Shown: positions 1-12,145 of the stretch, piece after piece | Layout: each line of letters opens with the position of its first letter | How positions within the stretch are numbered: the stretch's first letter is position 1 | Source of the DNA: Aradus depressus | Lineage: Eukaryota > Arthropoda > Insecta > Hemiptera > Aradidae | Assembly: GCA_963662175.1 (NCBI GenBank) | Contig: OY759214.1 | Span: 11,656,001 to 11,720,000 of the forward strand | Direction: 5' to 3' | Length of the DNA: 64,000 nucleotides | Program-made: the position numbers and the translations under genes | The notes under the pieces: model-generated | Told to the model about the DNA's origin: nothing | Databases searched by the model: none | What the model saw: only the letters and a program-made list of their open reading frames with translations

Positions 1-92
1 TAAACTCCCATAGAAGTGTAGGGTGTCCTCCAGAGCGGCGAGAAGCCCAGTTTAGGCCAAGTTAAAGCCCGGGCATGAGGTACACAAACAAA
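1..92 (+). repeat. SINE-A, 3' remnant at window edge
   Basis: Contains the family's 3' signature (ACTCCCATAG, CTCCAGAGCGGCGA, AGTTAAAGCCCGGGCATGAG). The head lies outside the window. Confidence 0.75.
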
Positions 93-356
93 CAAACATA
101 TTTATTTTTATATCTTTGTTTATTTGAATGAAGTGAGGAGAGACTTTTTAAATGTAATTTCTTTTTCAATTAAATGTCCGCTTATCAAGATCCGAAAGTT
201 CTTCTCCCAGTTCTTCTCCATAATTTATGCTCAGCCTTTCTTAATTCTTTATTTATTCTTATTATTATTCCTTTTCTTATTCCAAGAAAGTCTATTAACT
301 TTATTATAATTAGTTTTTTTTTTAAATAACCTTTTATTATACTATTACCTTCTTTG

Positions 357-655
357 GAGGGCGCCGGTAGCGTACTTGCCTAATGAGCTCAAGATCGAGG
401 CCCTTGGGTTTTCTATTTGGGAGTTGAGAAATCCTTGAGCACGCAGTCCTTCGAATGGGACGTTAAGCTATGGTCCCGAGCTAGTACAGTACGATGTCAG
501 GTACTCGTTAAAGACCCCTACCCTAGTTGGATGTAGACAAAATTTAGGACTACCATAGTAAAATCGGAATCAATGTCCTCCAGAACAACGAAAGAGCGCT
601 CTGGTAGTAGGCGATATTACCTCGTATTTAAAATCAGGGCATAATTCACAATAAT
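357..655 (+). repeat. SINE-A copy, A box partly deleted
   Basis: Head GGGCGCCGGTAGCG, then the GGGACGTTAAG and GGTACTCGTTAAAGACCCCT blocks, and the tail GAGCGCTCTGGTAGTAGGCG. Part of the tRNA-like head, including the B box, is missing. Confidence 0.85.
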
Positions 656-929
656 CTCTTGTTTTTGGGAAATTCAAACCCTCATGTGAGCCCAAATAAA
701 TCAAAATAATTTCTTTCCGTTTCAACTTTTCGCCAAAGTGGTTACTAACAGCGACACGCTATGAACCCTTGGCTTTCTAGCTAGTTAGTAGGTTGCGCAA
801 AGATGCATACGAAGAGTGCGGGGAGGAAACTCAATCTCGACACGAACAACCAGGTTCCCTAAAGTCAAGCGAGTTGATTAGAGGCCCCCAATAGTAAAGG
901 AAGAAGAGTTTTTCTTCTATCAGAACCAA

Positions 930-1045
930 AAGAAAGTCAGTGAATCACCTGCAATGTACTTCCCCAGAGCGAATTAATCAACAACTTTTTGCTCTTCCTC
1001 TGAAACCAATCCACCGATTTGTTGAAAATAGATAGATAGATAGGT
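930..1045 (-). repeat. repeat X fragment (3' end)
   Basis: Minus strand: CCAATCGGTGG...GAGGAAGAGCAAAAAG, AATTCGCTCTGGGGAAGTAC and GGTGATTCAC, the 3' terminus of the family. Confidence 0.7.
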
Positions 1046-1134
1046 GTCTTCCACAAATACCATATGTATTAAGTGATATCGTTAGTTTTATTATATCATT
1101 AATCGTAGTCAATTATTAATATTTGATTGTTACT

Positions 1135-2005
1135 TCCAGCAATACGAAGTATAGGGGAAGTTATGGTTTCCGACTCCAGATTCCAAAAGGGAAAAAAAAA
1201 TGTCGGTCTGTGAACACGATAATTCCCAATAGACAGAATGTATCAACACGAAATTTTTTGAGTATCCAGTACCCTTTAAGGACGACACCTATTGATTTTC
1301 AGCCAAATCGACCAAAGGCTAGGGGGAGGCTTAACACAAGAACTCTAACCACTACGGTTCTAATGAATATATTGAAACGAAAGAGGGCGCCGGTAGCTCA
1401 GTGGTATGCGTGCTTGTCTTCTGAGCTCAAGGTCGTGGGTTCGAAACCCGACCGAGGCCCTTAGTTTATTTTATCTGGGCGGTAAAATAAACTTAAGCAC
1501 GCCGTCCTTCGGATGGGACGTTAAGCGATGGTCCCGAGCCTGTACGATGTCAGCTACTCGTTGGTAGAGTCGGGCTCATGTCCACCAGAGTGAAGAAAGA
1601 GCGCTCCGGTAGTAGGCGATATAATCTCGTAGTTAAAGCCCGGGCATGAGTCATAAAACCTAACCTATTGAAACGAAATTTGATATGTATATTCCAATCT
1701 GTATAAGAACATCACCTATTAATTTTCAGTTTTTACTGAAATCAGGAGAAAGGAAGGATTATGGGGGACGCTTAACACAAAAACAACTGCCAAAAGACCA
1801 AAGAAGGGGGACTAGACTCAAATACCCTAATAACTGCCGATGTATTGGATCTATCAACACAAAATTTAGTATGAGGATTCAAAAGCCACTATGTAAGTCA
1901 ATTGTTGAGTTTCACTCCAAACAATCGATTGGCTTTGGTGGGATGCCAAAATTTTATTGATATCGAGCTGGAGAAGTACATAGCCGGTGATTCACCGACA
2001 ACTTT
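1135..2005 (+). repeat. repeat X copy interrupted by SINE-A
   Basis: AATACGAAGTATAGGGGAAG, GACGACACCTATTGATTTTC and ATATTGAAACGA lie before the SINE at 1,383. GAAACGAAATTTGATATGTATATT, AACTGCC and GGAGAAGTACATAGCCGGTG, ATTCACCGAC follow. The SINE appears to have landed in a pre-existing repeat X. Confidence 0.72.
1383..1662 (+). repeat. SINE-A copy with intact tRNA-like head
   Basis: A box TAGCTCAGTGG and B box GGTTCGAAACC (RNA polymerase III internal promoter) are followed by the family body and the tail CCCGGGCATGAGTCATAA. One of the best heads in the window. Confidence 0.92.
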
Positions 2006-2912
2006 TTTTTTTTATATAGTTAGAATCAAGAGACATATACTTATAAGATATTAATCTCCACACAAAAAAAAAATTCCCCTGACCACCTGTTGCTCGTAAA
2101 CTTACGCTCAGACTATAGGTAAACTTACTTTCAATGTTTACCTTAATCCGCTTGTATAGAGTGCTAACTCCAAACGACCCTCCAATAAAAAAAAAAAAAA
2201 ACTGTTTTACATGTTACAATTTTATTGCGAAAAAATGAAATAAATACACACAAATATTAAATTAAAATTCCGATAATAACTAAAAAAAAACGTCGATGAA
2301 TCACTGGATTTGTACTTCCCCAGCTAAAATTAATGAATTATGTTTTGGCTCTCCCTCCAAACCCAATCGAACATGAGAAGTTCACGGATCAACGAAAATA
2401 AATTTCCTTCTTTTTTGTTCCTGAACTTGTTTTGGAGTTTTAGAGAGAATAGAATGGGGAACATTGAAACACTGACTGTGTTATTTGGAGTGTTGTACGG
2501 TTGTCTAGTTGGGAGAGACGGCTGTGTAAAAGAACAGACGTTGTAGATCACTGTATCTCTCCCATCAGTCTATAAATCAGATCAAACACTACCCCCTGCA
2601 GAACTCTGTATAGGCAATCCTGTTTATACTACAAGCCCTTCTGGTTTACATATACTAGACGTGGGCGGGGGATTATCTGTTTTAAGTTCAAGTTGTGCCC
2701 TCAAGATACCGCAAGACCAAGTGAATATTTAATGGAGACCAGCAAAAGGTCGGGGTTCGAATCCCCTCCAAAAACGACCAATGTTTTGAGAACAGACTTA
2801 ACAGCGCCATCCTCTCAATTTCCACCTCAACAGTCCATATTAATGACATTTTGAACTAGAACTTTTTTTTTGCGAGCACTGCAGATATGAACTTACAAAT
2901 TCAGTATTTGGC

Positions 2913-3397
2913 CAACGTTTCGGAAACTTTATTTCCTTCTTCAGGACCTTATACAGGAACTTGATCACACGATAGCATAGCTCTCTACTAGACACAAACA
3001 CTTAACACCTTCACCACACACATCCACACAATTATAAGGCCCTGAAGAAGGAAATAAATAGTTTCCGAAACGTTGGCCAAATAGCTTTATTTACATGAAT
3101 GAATCTCGATTTCCTTCAATATTGAAAAGATACAGTCGAATCACACATCCACACGTCATTATAAGGCCCTGAAGAAAGGAAATAAATAGTTTCCGAAACG
3201 TTGGTCATAGTTTTATTTACATGAATGAACATCGATTTCCTTCAATATTGAAAAGATGCTGTCGAATCACACATCCACACAAGTCATTATAAGGCCCTGA
3301 AAAAGTAAATAAATAGTTTTCGAAACGTTGGCCAAATAGTTTTATTTACATGAATGAACCTGGATTTCCTTCAATATTGAAAAGATACTGTCGACTC
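2913..3397 (+). repeat. 127-bp tandem repeat with hammerhead-ribozyme-like core (three direct units plus one inverted partial unit)
   Basis: Units start near 3,016, 3,143 and 3,271 (CATTATAAGGCCCTGAA, spacing 127-128). Each unit has CTGAAGA (or CTGAAAA), a GGAAA...TTTCC helix, GAAACGTTGG, and a tail with ATTGAAAAGATACTGTCGA. An inverted partial copy at 2,913-2,965 has GGTCCTGAAGAAGG on the minus strand. See findings for the fold. Confidence 0.85.
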
Positions 3398-3849
3398 TAT
3401 CAATCATTATAATATTCTATATTACTTTTCAAGGTCCCCTGAATAGGTTTTGACCATTTTAGCGATATGTCTGTATGTGTATATGCCATGGAAAGTTTTC
3501 TCTAACGCAGAAACGATTGTAGCTATGAAATGTTGGCGGAAAATGGACAAAATTGAGACAACTTACTTCGGGACCTAAGTAAATTTTACACATTACTTAC
3601 TAAAGACCTAATCAAAAAATTTTCCAAATAAAAGTTGTAGGGGAAACTAAAGGATACATTTTATATATAATAGGATTTTTCGCAGATTGTCTGGGTTTCG
3701 AGATACATACCGAAAACCGTCCTGAATTGTCGTTTTGAAACACTAATTTTTAGACGTTTCCTTGATTTAACCGGAAACGTTAATCTTGTCGAAAAATTGG
3801 TTCATACCAAAATCGTTCCTTATTAAATTTCCCAACGCTAATGTCAGAA

Positions 3850-4262
3850 TGAAAAATATAATCTGTCTGTCTGTGGATCTGTATCCCGATACTATGAATG
3901 TATTGATACGAAATTTTATATGTGTAACCAGAACCTTCTAAGGACTACTATTGATTTTGAAAGGGAAAATTAGGGGGAGGCTTAAAAAAATAAAAATAAC
4001 TGCCGTTGAATTGATTGTTTTGACACGAAATTTTATATGTAAATTCAAAGCCCTATGAAGACGACAATAACTGCCGTATCGATAAAATATTTAGAATGAG
4101 TATTCAGCAGCCAATATGTGAATCAAATATTAAGTTTTAGCCCGACGGTCGATTAGCTTTGGAGGGAGAGCGAATTCACTATTTTAATATGAACCAATTT
4201 TAATCAAATAATTGATTATTTTATACTGGGGAAGTACAAGGCTGGTGATTCACTGACGACTT
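3850..4262 (+). repeat. repeat X copy
   Basis: TGTCTGTGGATCTGTATC, TATTGATACGAAATTTTATA, AACTGCCG repeats and the end GGGGAAGTACAAGGCTGGTG, ATTCACTGACGAC. Confidence 0.75.
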
Positions 4263-4639
4263 TTTATTATTATTATATTTTATTCTTCTGGAGTTATGGG
4301 CCGGTTCCCACATAAAAATGCTGACCCGAGTGGAAACACCATTAATTTTAGAGTGGAAGGACTGTCACATATATATGTACATGTTATTTTTTTTCCACCC
4401 CATTTTAGAACTTTTTTTATATTTTTTACAACTAAACCTCAAAACAGACATTATAGACTCTTCAAAAAAAATTATTAGTTAATAAAAAAGACAGCCTACA
4501 ACGTCAAGCCCCTTTTGTATTTACATCTTCCACATGAATGAATCAGTCTCCATATTCGCGTCCATCTGCTTGTGTATTCCATAACGAACGAATTGGACGT
4601 TCTTACGTTAAAATGGAATGGAATTATAGATTCTCACAA
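4263..4639. other. no gene recognised
   Basis: AT-rich spacer between a repeat X copy and the RT fragment. It has short T and A runs and nothing identifiable. Confidence 0.6.
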
Positions 4640-5215
4640 AGTTCTTTATAGTACAGTTCAACAGGTGGAATCTCTGAAGAAACACTGCTAAAACGATGAC
4701 CAAAGTCTTCACTCTTCGAAGGACTAACTTGGACACACTCACACAGATTCGAATCAATAATGACGACATACCCTGACGTGACAATCGAGTACCTTGTGGT
4801 ACATTTCGACAATAGACTGACATGGAAGTCATACACTCGACAATCACAACTATACTCAATACTGAACAGACGTACACCAATCAGACACAAATGCTGCACA
4901 CTACAACCACTCATCACCTATGCATCACTTATTTGGCAAGGCACAAGCAAAACTAGACAAAATTCGAAGGTTTCAAAACAAGGTCCTTCCTTTAGCAGTG
5001 GGCGCATCTTGGTTCGTCCGGAATCAGCAGATCCATAAAGAAGTGAATATACCGGACATCGAGGCTTTCTGCGCCAAACTGACCCGGGACTACCATGACA
5101 ACATCGGTCTGATGCCTGGAGCCCGGTACAAGCTGGGAGAACCAACACCAGGAAGAAGGCTCAAACCACGTCTCTAACAAGACTTAGTTAATTTTCAATG
5201 AAGGTTTTTTTTTTT
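4640..5215 (+). pseudogene. decayed 3' end of a jockey-family element (same family as the 48-52 kb copy)
   Basis: Frame-hopping reads match the ORF2 tail of the large element: KVFTLRRTNLDTLTQIRINN, IEYLVVHFDNRLTWKSYTRQ, LITYASLIWQGTSK, RRFQNKVLPLAVGASWFVRN, and finally RRLKPRL followed by a stop. A run of about 15 T follows the stop after some 40 bases. Many frameshifts mark it as old. Confidence 0.75.
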
Positions 5216-5385
5216 TTTTCTCTCCTACATTTCCAGTCTGAATGTTCATCAACTAACTATTGTGTGTAGCACCATAATGAGCCATAAACCAATTTTTAAA
5301 AAAATATTGTCTATTCCACGAAAGTTATCTACAGTGTTTTATAAATTTCGTAATTACACCATCATCAGGTTTAGTTGTGAACTAA

Positions 5386-6274
5386 GACAGCTTGCTGAAT
5401 GCAAACCATTCTTATATATCAGGTCTTTACCATCCTCAAGGGGTTGGAATTTCAACTTGGAAATTCCCTTGGCTGTACAGTTAGGAATTTCTTTGGTATA
5501 AATTATTTTCTTTCATTTTTCAATAATCAAATATATAATTATTAAATTCTAACAATATGAAACTTATTTATATGCGATATGGGTGAACTGATGTTTGTGT
5601 ATTTAACAAACTAATTACTCATTAAATGAGAATATTAGAAAACTAGTTCTAAGACAAAGGGAGAACTCACAATAAATTTGGTCATTCATACAATGATTAT
5701 TTTTAGTGGCTTTATTTATTTCCAGTTAATTTTCCAAATCAAGTAAGCTCCATTTTGGCCAAAAATGGAGGTATTTCTGATGACTTTGGTTGGGTGAAAA
5801 GTGTGGCTGTTGTCGTTAATATGGTTTGCGAATGTTACTATCTTCTTCGACATAAGAGATATATTTGGGCTGACTGCGTAACCAAAGAAGGGCAGAGCCT
5901 ACATTCACCTTCAAAACTAAAATGAAATAATAGCTTGCAGGGGCGGGTTTTGTATTCATGTTATCCAAAGCATGAAGGCCCATTAGCCTCTCGCTAGCAC
6001 TCAACAATTTATTTTCATATCTCTTTAATTCATTCAGCGCAGAATCCTCTTTGTATCCGCAACTCTTCTGGGATGATGAGCGCCTTTCCACCACTTTCCT
6101 GAGCCCAGAGAATGTCCCCGGACATAGAGGAGTCTGTTTTCCTTTTCATGAGTCTTTTCCCTGAGTATCCATGCACATTTCTTCTCCTGCCTTGAATTTA
6201 TTTTCCATCAACGGTGGGATCGGTAACTTGACCTTCGATATAGCTACGATTTCTATTTGAAAGACTCTAGCAAG
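5386..6274. other. no gene recognised
   Basis: A 92-codon minus-strand open frame (5,816-6,094; MVERRSSSQKSCGYKEDSAL...) has no splice signals or recognisable domain. The rest is AT-rich spacer. Confidence 0.5.
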
Positions 6275-6834
6275 TTCTGTTAACACTATTCTTTGTTCTA
6301 TAAGTCCAGCTGAATAGATATCCAGCTCCTATTCATTCTCGAACCGTCTCTGTCATACACCAAGACGTCTTGTGGTATAACTCCAGTTCTGTTAACACTA
6401 TTCTTTGTTCTATAAGTCCAGCTGAATAGATATCCAGCATCTATTCATCCTCGAACCGTCTCTGTCATACACCAAGACGTCTTGTGGTATAACTCCAGTT
6501 CTGTTAACACTATTCTTTGTTCTATAAGTCCAGCTGAATAGATATCCAGCATCTATTCATCCTCGAACCGTCTCTGTCATACACCAAGACGTCTTGTGGT
6601 ATAACTCCAGTTCTATTAACACTATTCTTTGTTCTATAAGTCCAGCTGAATAGATATCCAGCATCTATTCATCCTCGAACCGTCTCTGTCATACACCAAG
6701 ACGTCTTGTGGTATAACTCCAGTTCTGTTAACACTATTCTTTGTTCTATAAGTCCAGCTGAATAGATATCCAGCTCCTATTCATCCTCGAACCGTCTCTG
6801 TCATACACCAAGACGTCTTGTGGTATAACTCCAG
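6275..6834. repeat. 112-bp tandem repeat, five copies
   Basis: TTCTGTTAACACTATTCTTT recurs at 6,275, 6,387, 6,499, 6,611 and 6,723, so the period is exactly 112 bp. Units are nearly identical (CTCCTATTC versus CATCTATTC at one site). The left edge is inside CAAG|TTCTG; the right edge grades into unique sequence at CCAGTCC. Confidence 0.93.
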
Positions 6835-8029
6835 TCCTTTTATCCTCCCAATCTTCTCGTCTTTCGTTATATGTTCTTAAGTAATGCACAGAACATTTAT
6901 GAACATCTTCTAACAGTTGTAACAGCGTCACTTCTATGGACGTGAAAAAAACAAAAAAAACATTTACAATAAATGACCTGGCTGCCAAGTAATTAGCAAT
7001 CTACTAAAAATACAATGTACAAAAGTGGTCGGAAGCCATTTAAATTAGTCCTATAAATTCTGGGTAATTCTCAGCAGAAGAGAGGAATGGAATAAAGAGA
7101 GAGGAAAAAAGAGAATAACATGGTATAAATTGAGGGCATAAAGAAGAAGGGGAGGAGAATATCGACAAGATGAGACCAACAAAGAATAACTCATATTAGC
7201 ATCCTATAAATAGATTACTCCTTATTAATTTTTTTTTTTTCTTTTTGGAAACACAAAGAAAAAGACAATACCAGGGAAAATTAATGAAAAACGTAAAAAA
7301 TATAGTCTGTAAAAACAACTCGAATTCAGAACCTCAAAACACTATCCAATACCTTAACCACTGCTCTAAAGAAGTAATTAGATCAGCTGAATTAATAAAC
7401 TCATTCGTTTAATACTAATTAAAGTAAATGAATAGTTATAATTAATTTGGTAAAAGAGCCAAATTCATCGCAACAAAAAACATAAGGTATTTTTTGAAAA
7501 AAAAAAAAAAAAAAAAAATTCTATTTTATTTTTCGAAATGCTAGAAAAATTATGTGGCCATTGCAACAGGACTTTTTATACCAACCACTTTTGTACAGAT
7601 CATTTTCTTCCATTTGTTATTTACCGAAAGATTCCAGCTTTGAATTGATCAGGATTTATTAAGAAATTTCAACTTACATATTATATTGATATTCAATACC
7701 TACATCCCCACTCCATATTTACTGTCCGTGTTACATTATTATTATTATTAATTTGTAATTACTTATTTTATTTATACTTTTTTTTATTTATTTAGTTTGT
7801 TAAAGGATCCTTCACATATGTCATTATTGTTTTATATGTGTATTCCTTTATATGTGTCATTATTATGTTAATATTGTAAAAGTAATGGTCACTGACTCAA
7901 TTGTATAGGGGTGATCCCTTTAAACAATAAAAATTATTATATATTATAATGTATTAAGGAATGGCAAGTACTCATAACTTCTCACCTATACAGAGTATGT
8001 AAGTTATGTAATCGGTCAAAAATTATATG
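6835..8029. other. AT-rich spacer, no gene recognised
   Basis: Contains a 22-base A run (7,498-7,519) and TTGTTAAAGGATCC / GGTGATCCCTTTAAACAA, an inverted pair about 130 bp apart near 7,800-7,930. No open frame of note. Confidence 0.5.
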
Positions 8030-8330
8030 TTGAGTTTTGACTGGAATTTCATGGTTTCCGACCCCCTCGTGTTTGTGAACACGATAACTCTCGATAGGAC
8101 GAATGTATCGACACGAAATTTTATATGTGTATCAAGAACCCCAAAAAGACGACACCTATTGATTTTCAGCGAAATCGGCTAAAAGGAAGGTGGGATTAGG
8201 GGGGAGACTTAACAAAAAAACTCTAATAACTGCCATTGTCATGAATGTACTGACACGAACTTTCGTATGTAAATTCGAAGTCGTATAAGGACCAGATTTA
8301 TCAATTTTCAGCGGAACTGGCCGCCGAATG
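8030..8330 (+). repeat. repeat X copy, 5' two thirds
   Basis: TTTCATGGTTTCCGACCCCC, GTATCGACACGAAATTTTAT, GACACCTATTGATTTTCAGC and CTAATAACTGCCATTG are family landmarks. Confidence 0.72.
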
Positions 8331-9155
8331 CCTCGTCACAGAGTGAAGTGCCTTGTAAGGAAACTTTGTTAGCCAGTCGTTTGCTCCATCGTTATCCTTA
8401 AAGTGTTGACCTGGACAGTAAAGGGTATTTCTTCTCTAAAACTTATAAGAAAGCTACAGGTGAAATTGCGCTTTAGTTTCTAAAAGTTGGGGTTAGCGAC
8501 CTGTACCCTTCCTTAACTAAAGTCTATTGGGAGACTAGAAAAAAAATCCTTGTCTTGATGAGAGGTTTTCCTGTGAGTCTGAGCCTTAGGGGAGGGGGAG
8601 AGAAGAGAGGTGGGTGAATGTTTAAAGCCATTTGGAAGGTCACCTTTTGAAAAGGGGGCCCCGTCCTGTGATCACACTGTGAATACCAAATGAGGCGAAG
8701 GGAGGGGGGGTTCATTCAAAAGGGAACTTTTCACAGGAATGAATGATAATCGTCCATCTGCCCCTTCGAACTATTGTTCCACTATTACAGCATAACCACA
8801 ACTAAACACTGGGTATCTCCAGTTTCCTTCAACAACATCCCAACGATTCCTATCTCCGACCAAGCTATCTTGGGTTCTATCTATGCAGAAGACTGACCTG
8901 GAATCCCCACACACTACATTATCCATTATAGAGACCTGTTTAATTAAAGTTATTATTATTTAGAGAGTCAGTTTCTCCACTCAAGCATTCCCAACCAGCT
9001 CATCCTGTCCCTCTAAGTCTGCCATCACTGCTACTAGTCAAGACGCTGACAGAGCGCGGTGATACGGAGGATCACCCGGACTACCTCAATTAAGTTGGAA
9101 GAATGAGGATGGCCTCAGGAATCTCTGAATTAAATTGTATATATACAATATGTTA
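8331..9155. other. no gene recognised
   Basis: Somewhat GC-richer than its surroundings at 8,560-8,720. No splice-supported open frame and no repeat family identified. Confidence 0.5.
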
Positions 9156-9488
9156 AGGGCGCCGGTAGCTCAGTGGTATGCGTGCTTGCCTTCTGAGCTC
9201 AAGTTCGTGGGTTCGAAACCAGGCCCTTAGTTTATTTTACCTGGGAGGTAAAATAAACTTAAGTACGCCGTTCTTCGGATGGGACGATAAGCGATGGTCC
9301 CGAGCCAGTACGATCAGGTACTCGTTAAAGACCTCTGCCCTAGGTGAATAAAAATTTAGGGTAGGCAAAATTTAGGACTCCCACAGTAGAGTCGGGCTCA
9401 TGTCCACCAGAGCTACGAAGGAGCGCTCTGGTAGTAGGCGATATGACCTCGTAGTTAAATCCTGGGCATTAATTACAATAACTAACTA
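9156..9488 (+). repeat. SINE-A copy, near full length
   Basis: Has TAGCTCAGTGG and GGTTCGAAACC, the TTTATTTTACCTGGGAGG hairpin, and the 3' block through CCTCGTAGTTAAATCCTGGG. About 330 bp, a good guide to full length. Confidence 0.92.
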
Positions 9489-9544
9489 CAATTTGTTCAC
9501 CTATTTACTTGTCACTGAACAAATTGCCATTTATCATTTTACGT

Positions 9545-9825
9545 TATTTTATTATCGACATGAAATTTAATTAGGGTTTTTACCAATTGTATGGCCAATA
9601 AAAAAAATTGACATTTTATCTATTAATTGAGAGGTTCAAGGGAGAAGGGTTCAAATCAAAAACCCTGATAAAGGCCGATGTAATGAATTTATGTCAACAC
9701 AGAATTTTGTATGAGCAGTCTCTATGTAAGACACCTATTGATTTTTTACTTCGAACTGTCGACTGGTTTTGGAGGGAGAATCAAAAGTTAATTCATTAAT
9801 TCCTTCTGGGGAATGTGCTTTACTT
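9545..9825 (+). repeat. repeat X copy, 3' part
   Basis: ATCGACATGAAATTTAATTA, GCCGATGTAATGAATTTATG, TTTGGAGGGAGAATCAAAAG, AATTCCTTCTGGGGAATGTG. Confidence 0.68.
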
Positions 9826-10072
9826 TACTCTCTTCCGAACATTAAAATTGTGAAAATAGAAATGTGATAGTTCATTATTCTCAAATTGAAGAATCATTTA
9901 AATTATATGATATATTATCTTAAACCTAATTATATAACATATTTACTAAAATACATTCTATAATTCTAACAAAATAGTAAATGATGAGGTGAACCAAGAA
10001 GTATAATAATAATAATGTAATAACCAAAACATAATTTATATCAAAATTTCCATTTTCTCTTCCCTTCTCAGG

Positions 10073-10164
10073 AAACCCCATTTTCCACTTTTATGGAGAC
10101 CGTTGAAGTAGATGAACGGGCAATATTCTGTGTTTTTATTTCAACAGATTATGAGTTTTAGAGC
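10073..10164 (+). other. weak candidate exon
   Basis: TTTTCTCTTCCCTTCTCAG precedes ETPFSTFMETVEVDERAIFC, then VFISTDYEF and a stop. A good acceptor and 30 open codons are the only support. Confidence 0.2.
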
Positions 10165-11460
10165 CAAGAGGGGTAAAAAAAAAGAGAGGTGGGAATAATA
10201 TTTGCGTAAATTTGGATTCATTCAATTACAATAAAAAAATTGGTATTCCTAAAAATGATATTTTAGAAGAGGATGGTAATCAATGGAAATGCAGTTAGGT
10301 TAATTGATGGTAAGGATGTGTTTTGGACTAATCCTTAGTGGTACATCTGTCAAGTGCCGTGTATATACATTAACGAGGACTGCCGAAAATCGGTTTTGGT
10401 GTATATACAATGAATAGTAGTATCTCTTCTTTCAAATCCAGGTAACTAAGACGAACGTGACTTGTTTAAGAAAACACTCTATATATTATCTATTCCAGGC
10501 AAACAAAATCCTCGGTGAATCACCGGCAGTGTAAAATCAACTAAGTAAAGTATTCGCTCAACCTCAAAAACTAACAGATTTGACTGAAAATCAATAAGTG
10601 TCCTCATATGAAATTCCGTGTTGAAACACTCATTACATTTTTTTTTTTCTTAAAGGAATGTATTCAGGAAGTATACATCAGAGAAAAAAAGTGAATAAAC
10701 TCACTTTCTCAAAATATTTTCTTTCTCACACTCACTGCTAAATAAGTGTATCTTTTGAAATATAAAAATAGAGATAATTTACAAAAAAATATTTAAAAAA
10801 ATTAAAAACAAAAAAAATTAAATTTACTATATACTTTCATCAATTTAAAGTAAAAGCAATCTATAAAAAACCTATTTGGGAGATTTTAGCGCTTCTCAAC
10901 AGATTTTTATAATATTTTTGATTCCTGTTCAAATGATTAAATCCAATTTCATGAAATTTCATTGGCAGTTATTAAGAGTTGAACCTCCTCCCCATTGACA
11001 GAGTCTGCTGAAATTTGATTGGTCCTCCTCATTGATTCCTGGATCCACATATAAATTCTCCAGTCAAAAAATTCATTATAACGTCAGTTACTAGGATTGT
11101 TGAATAAAGCCCCCCTAAACACCACTCCCGTTTGGCGGATTTTGTTAAAAATCAATATTATGGGGTTCTGGACATCCATATCTTCTATACTTGGTATAGC
11201 TGAGGTAGTAAAATAACGAATTCAATAATATAGAGAGAAATTACATAATAGTATAACTCGTAACGATGTATTCGACCTAAGTATTTAAGTTTCAATAATG
11301 TCATTCTTGCCCCTTCTCACATTTGCAATGCTCCCCACAATTATCCAGCGACTCAATTCACTCAACTGTGGAGGCTCTCGATAAAATAGTATTAAAAGCG
11401 ACTCCAGGCTCCAATTTTCTTAGAAGCAGCCCTAAAGAGAGGTTTGCATATAATGAAAAG
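10165..11460. other. spacer with a minus-strand repeat X fragment
   Basis: 10,505-10,625 carries the minus-strand repeat X end (GGTGAATCACCGGCAGTG, CTCAACCTCAAAAACTAAC). 10,960-11,150 has further repeat X-like modules. Otherwise AT-rich. Confidence 0.5.
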
Positions 11461-11667
11461 ACAGGGAGGGGGGGGGGGGGGGGGGGGGGAGGCAATTAGG
11501 GCAGACCTCTCATGTGCCTTTTTCCAGAAAAAGCATCAAGAGATTAAAGCTTTTACCACAATCAAATAAGGGTACTTATCAGTTTTTCGGAAATAGGGAC
11601 AAGTTGGTCTCTACAAACTGACTCCAAACGAAAAAGCCAGTCAGGAGAATAAACAGAAAAAGTTTGT

Positions 11668-11765
11668 TTGTGACTCATGCCCGTATTTTAACTATGAGGT
11701 CATAGCGCTCTGGTGGACCCGATTATATTGTGGGGTCTTTAACGACCGCACAGGCTCAGAACAGA
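11668..11765 (-). repeat. SINE-A fragment, 3' part
   Basis: Minus-strand GAGCCTGTGCGGTC...TTAAAGACC, then GAGCGCTATGACCTC and GGGCATGAGTCACAAAC. Confidence 0.75.
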
Positions 11766-12145
11766 CAACCTCTCCAGGTCCACAATGCGCAGTTTCTGAC
11801 AAATTCCAGTTCGAAGTCAATGAAATGCTAATAGCTGGTACAAATTTGCAGCTCTTCCTTCGACATTTCTTTCGTTTAACACAGTAAGGACCTTCCTTCA
11901 GTGCCAAAACTCGTCCGATTCGATTTCAACGGCTAGCTAAAGCCATACCCCGTAAATCCGTGGCACAATTTAAACGTTCCCGACACTCCATCACAACTCC
12001 TTGCACCTTTCCATGTCTTTCTCCATTTCGACTACGGGTGCTTGGTCTATATTGATTTGAGAAAGGATATAAAATCCAACGTATCCTGAACACTAACGCC
12101 AGATTTGTTTTGAAGTCTCTAGAGATGCTCATACTCCCCATGGTA
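11690..12145 (-). other. coding-like minus-strand stretch with one stop, unidentified
   Basis: Reads MGSMSISRDFKTNLALVFRI ... CRERLNCATDLRGMALASR, stop, then RIGRVLALKEGPYCVKRKKC and RRKSCKFVPAISISL in the same frame. The last 100 bp overlap a SINE-A fragment. It could be a decayed transposon gene or chance; no known domain is evident. Confidence 0.25.

Noticed and set aside
1387..1460. Possible genuine tRNA genes (A and B boxes in many places).
   Set aside because: Every hit is followed by the same SINE-A or SINE-B body, and the heads do not fold into complete cloverleaves with acceptor pairing. They are SINE heads.
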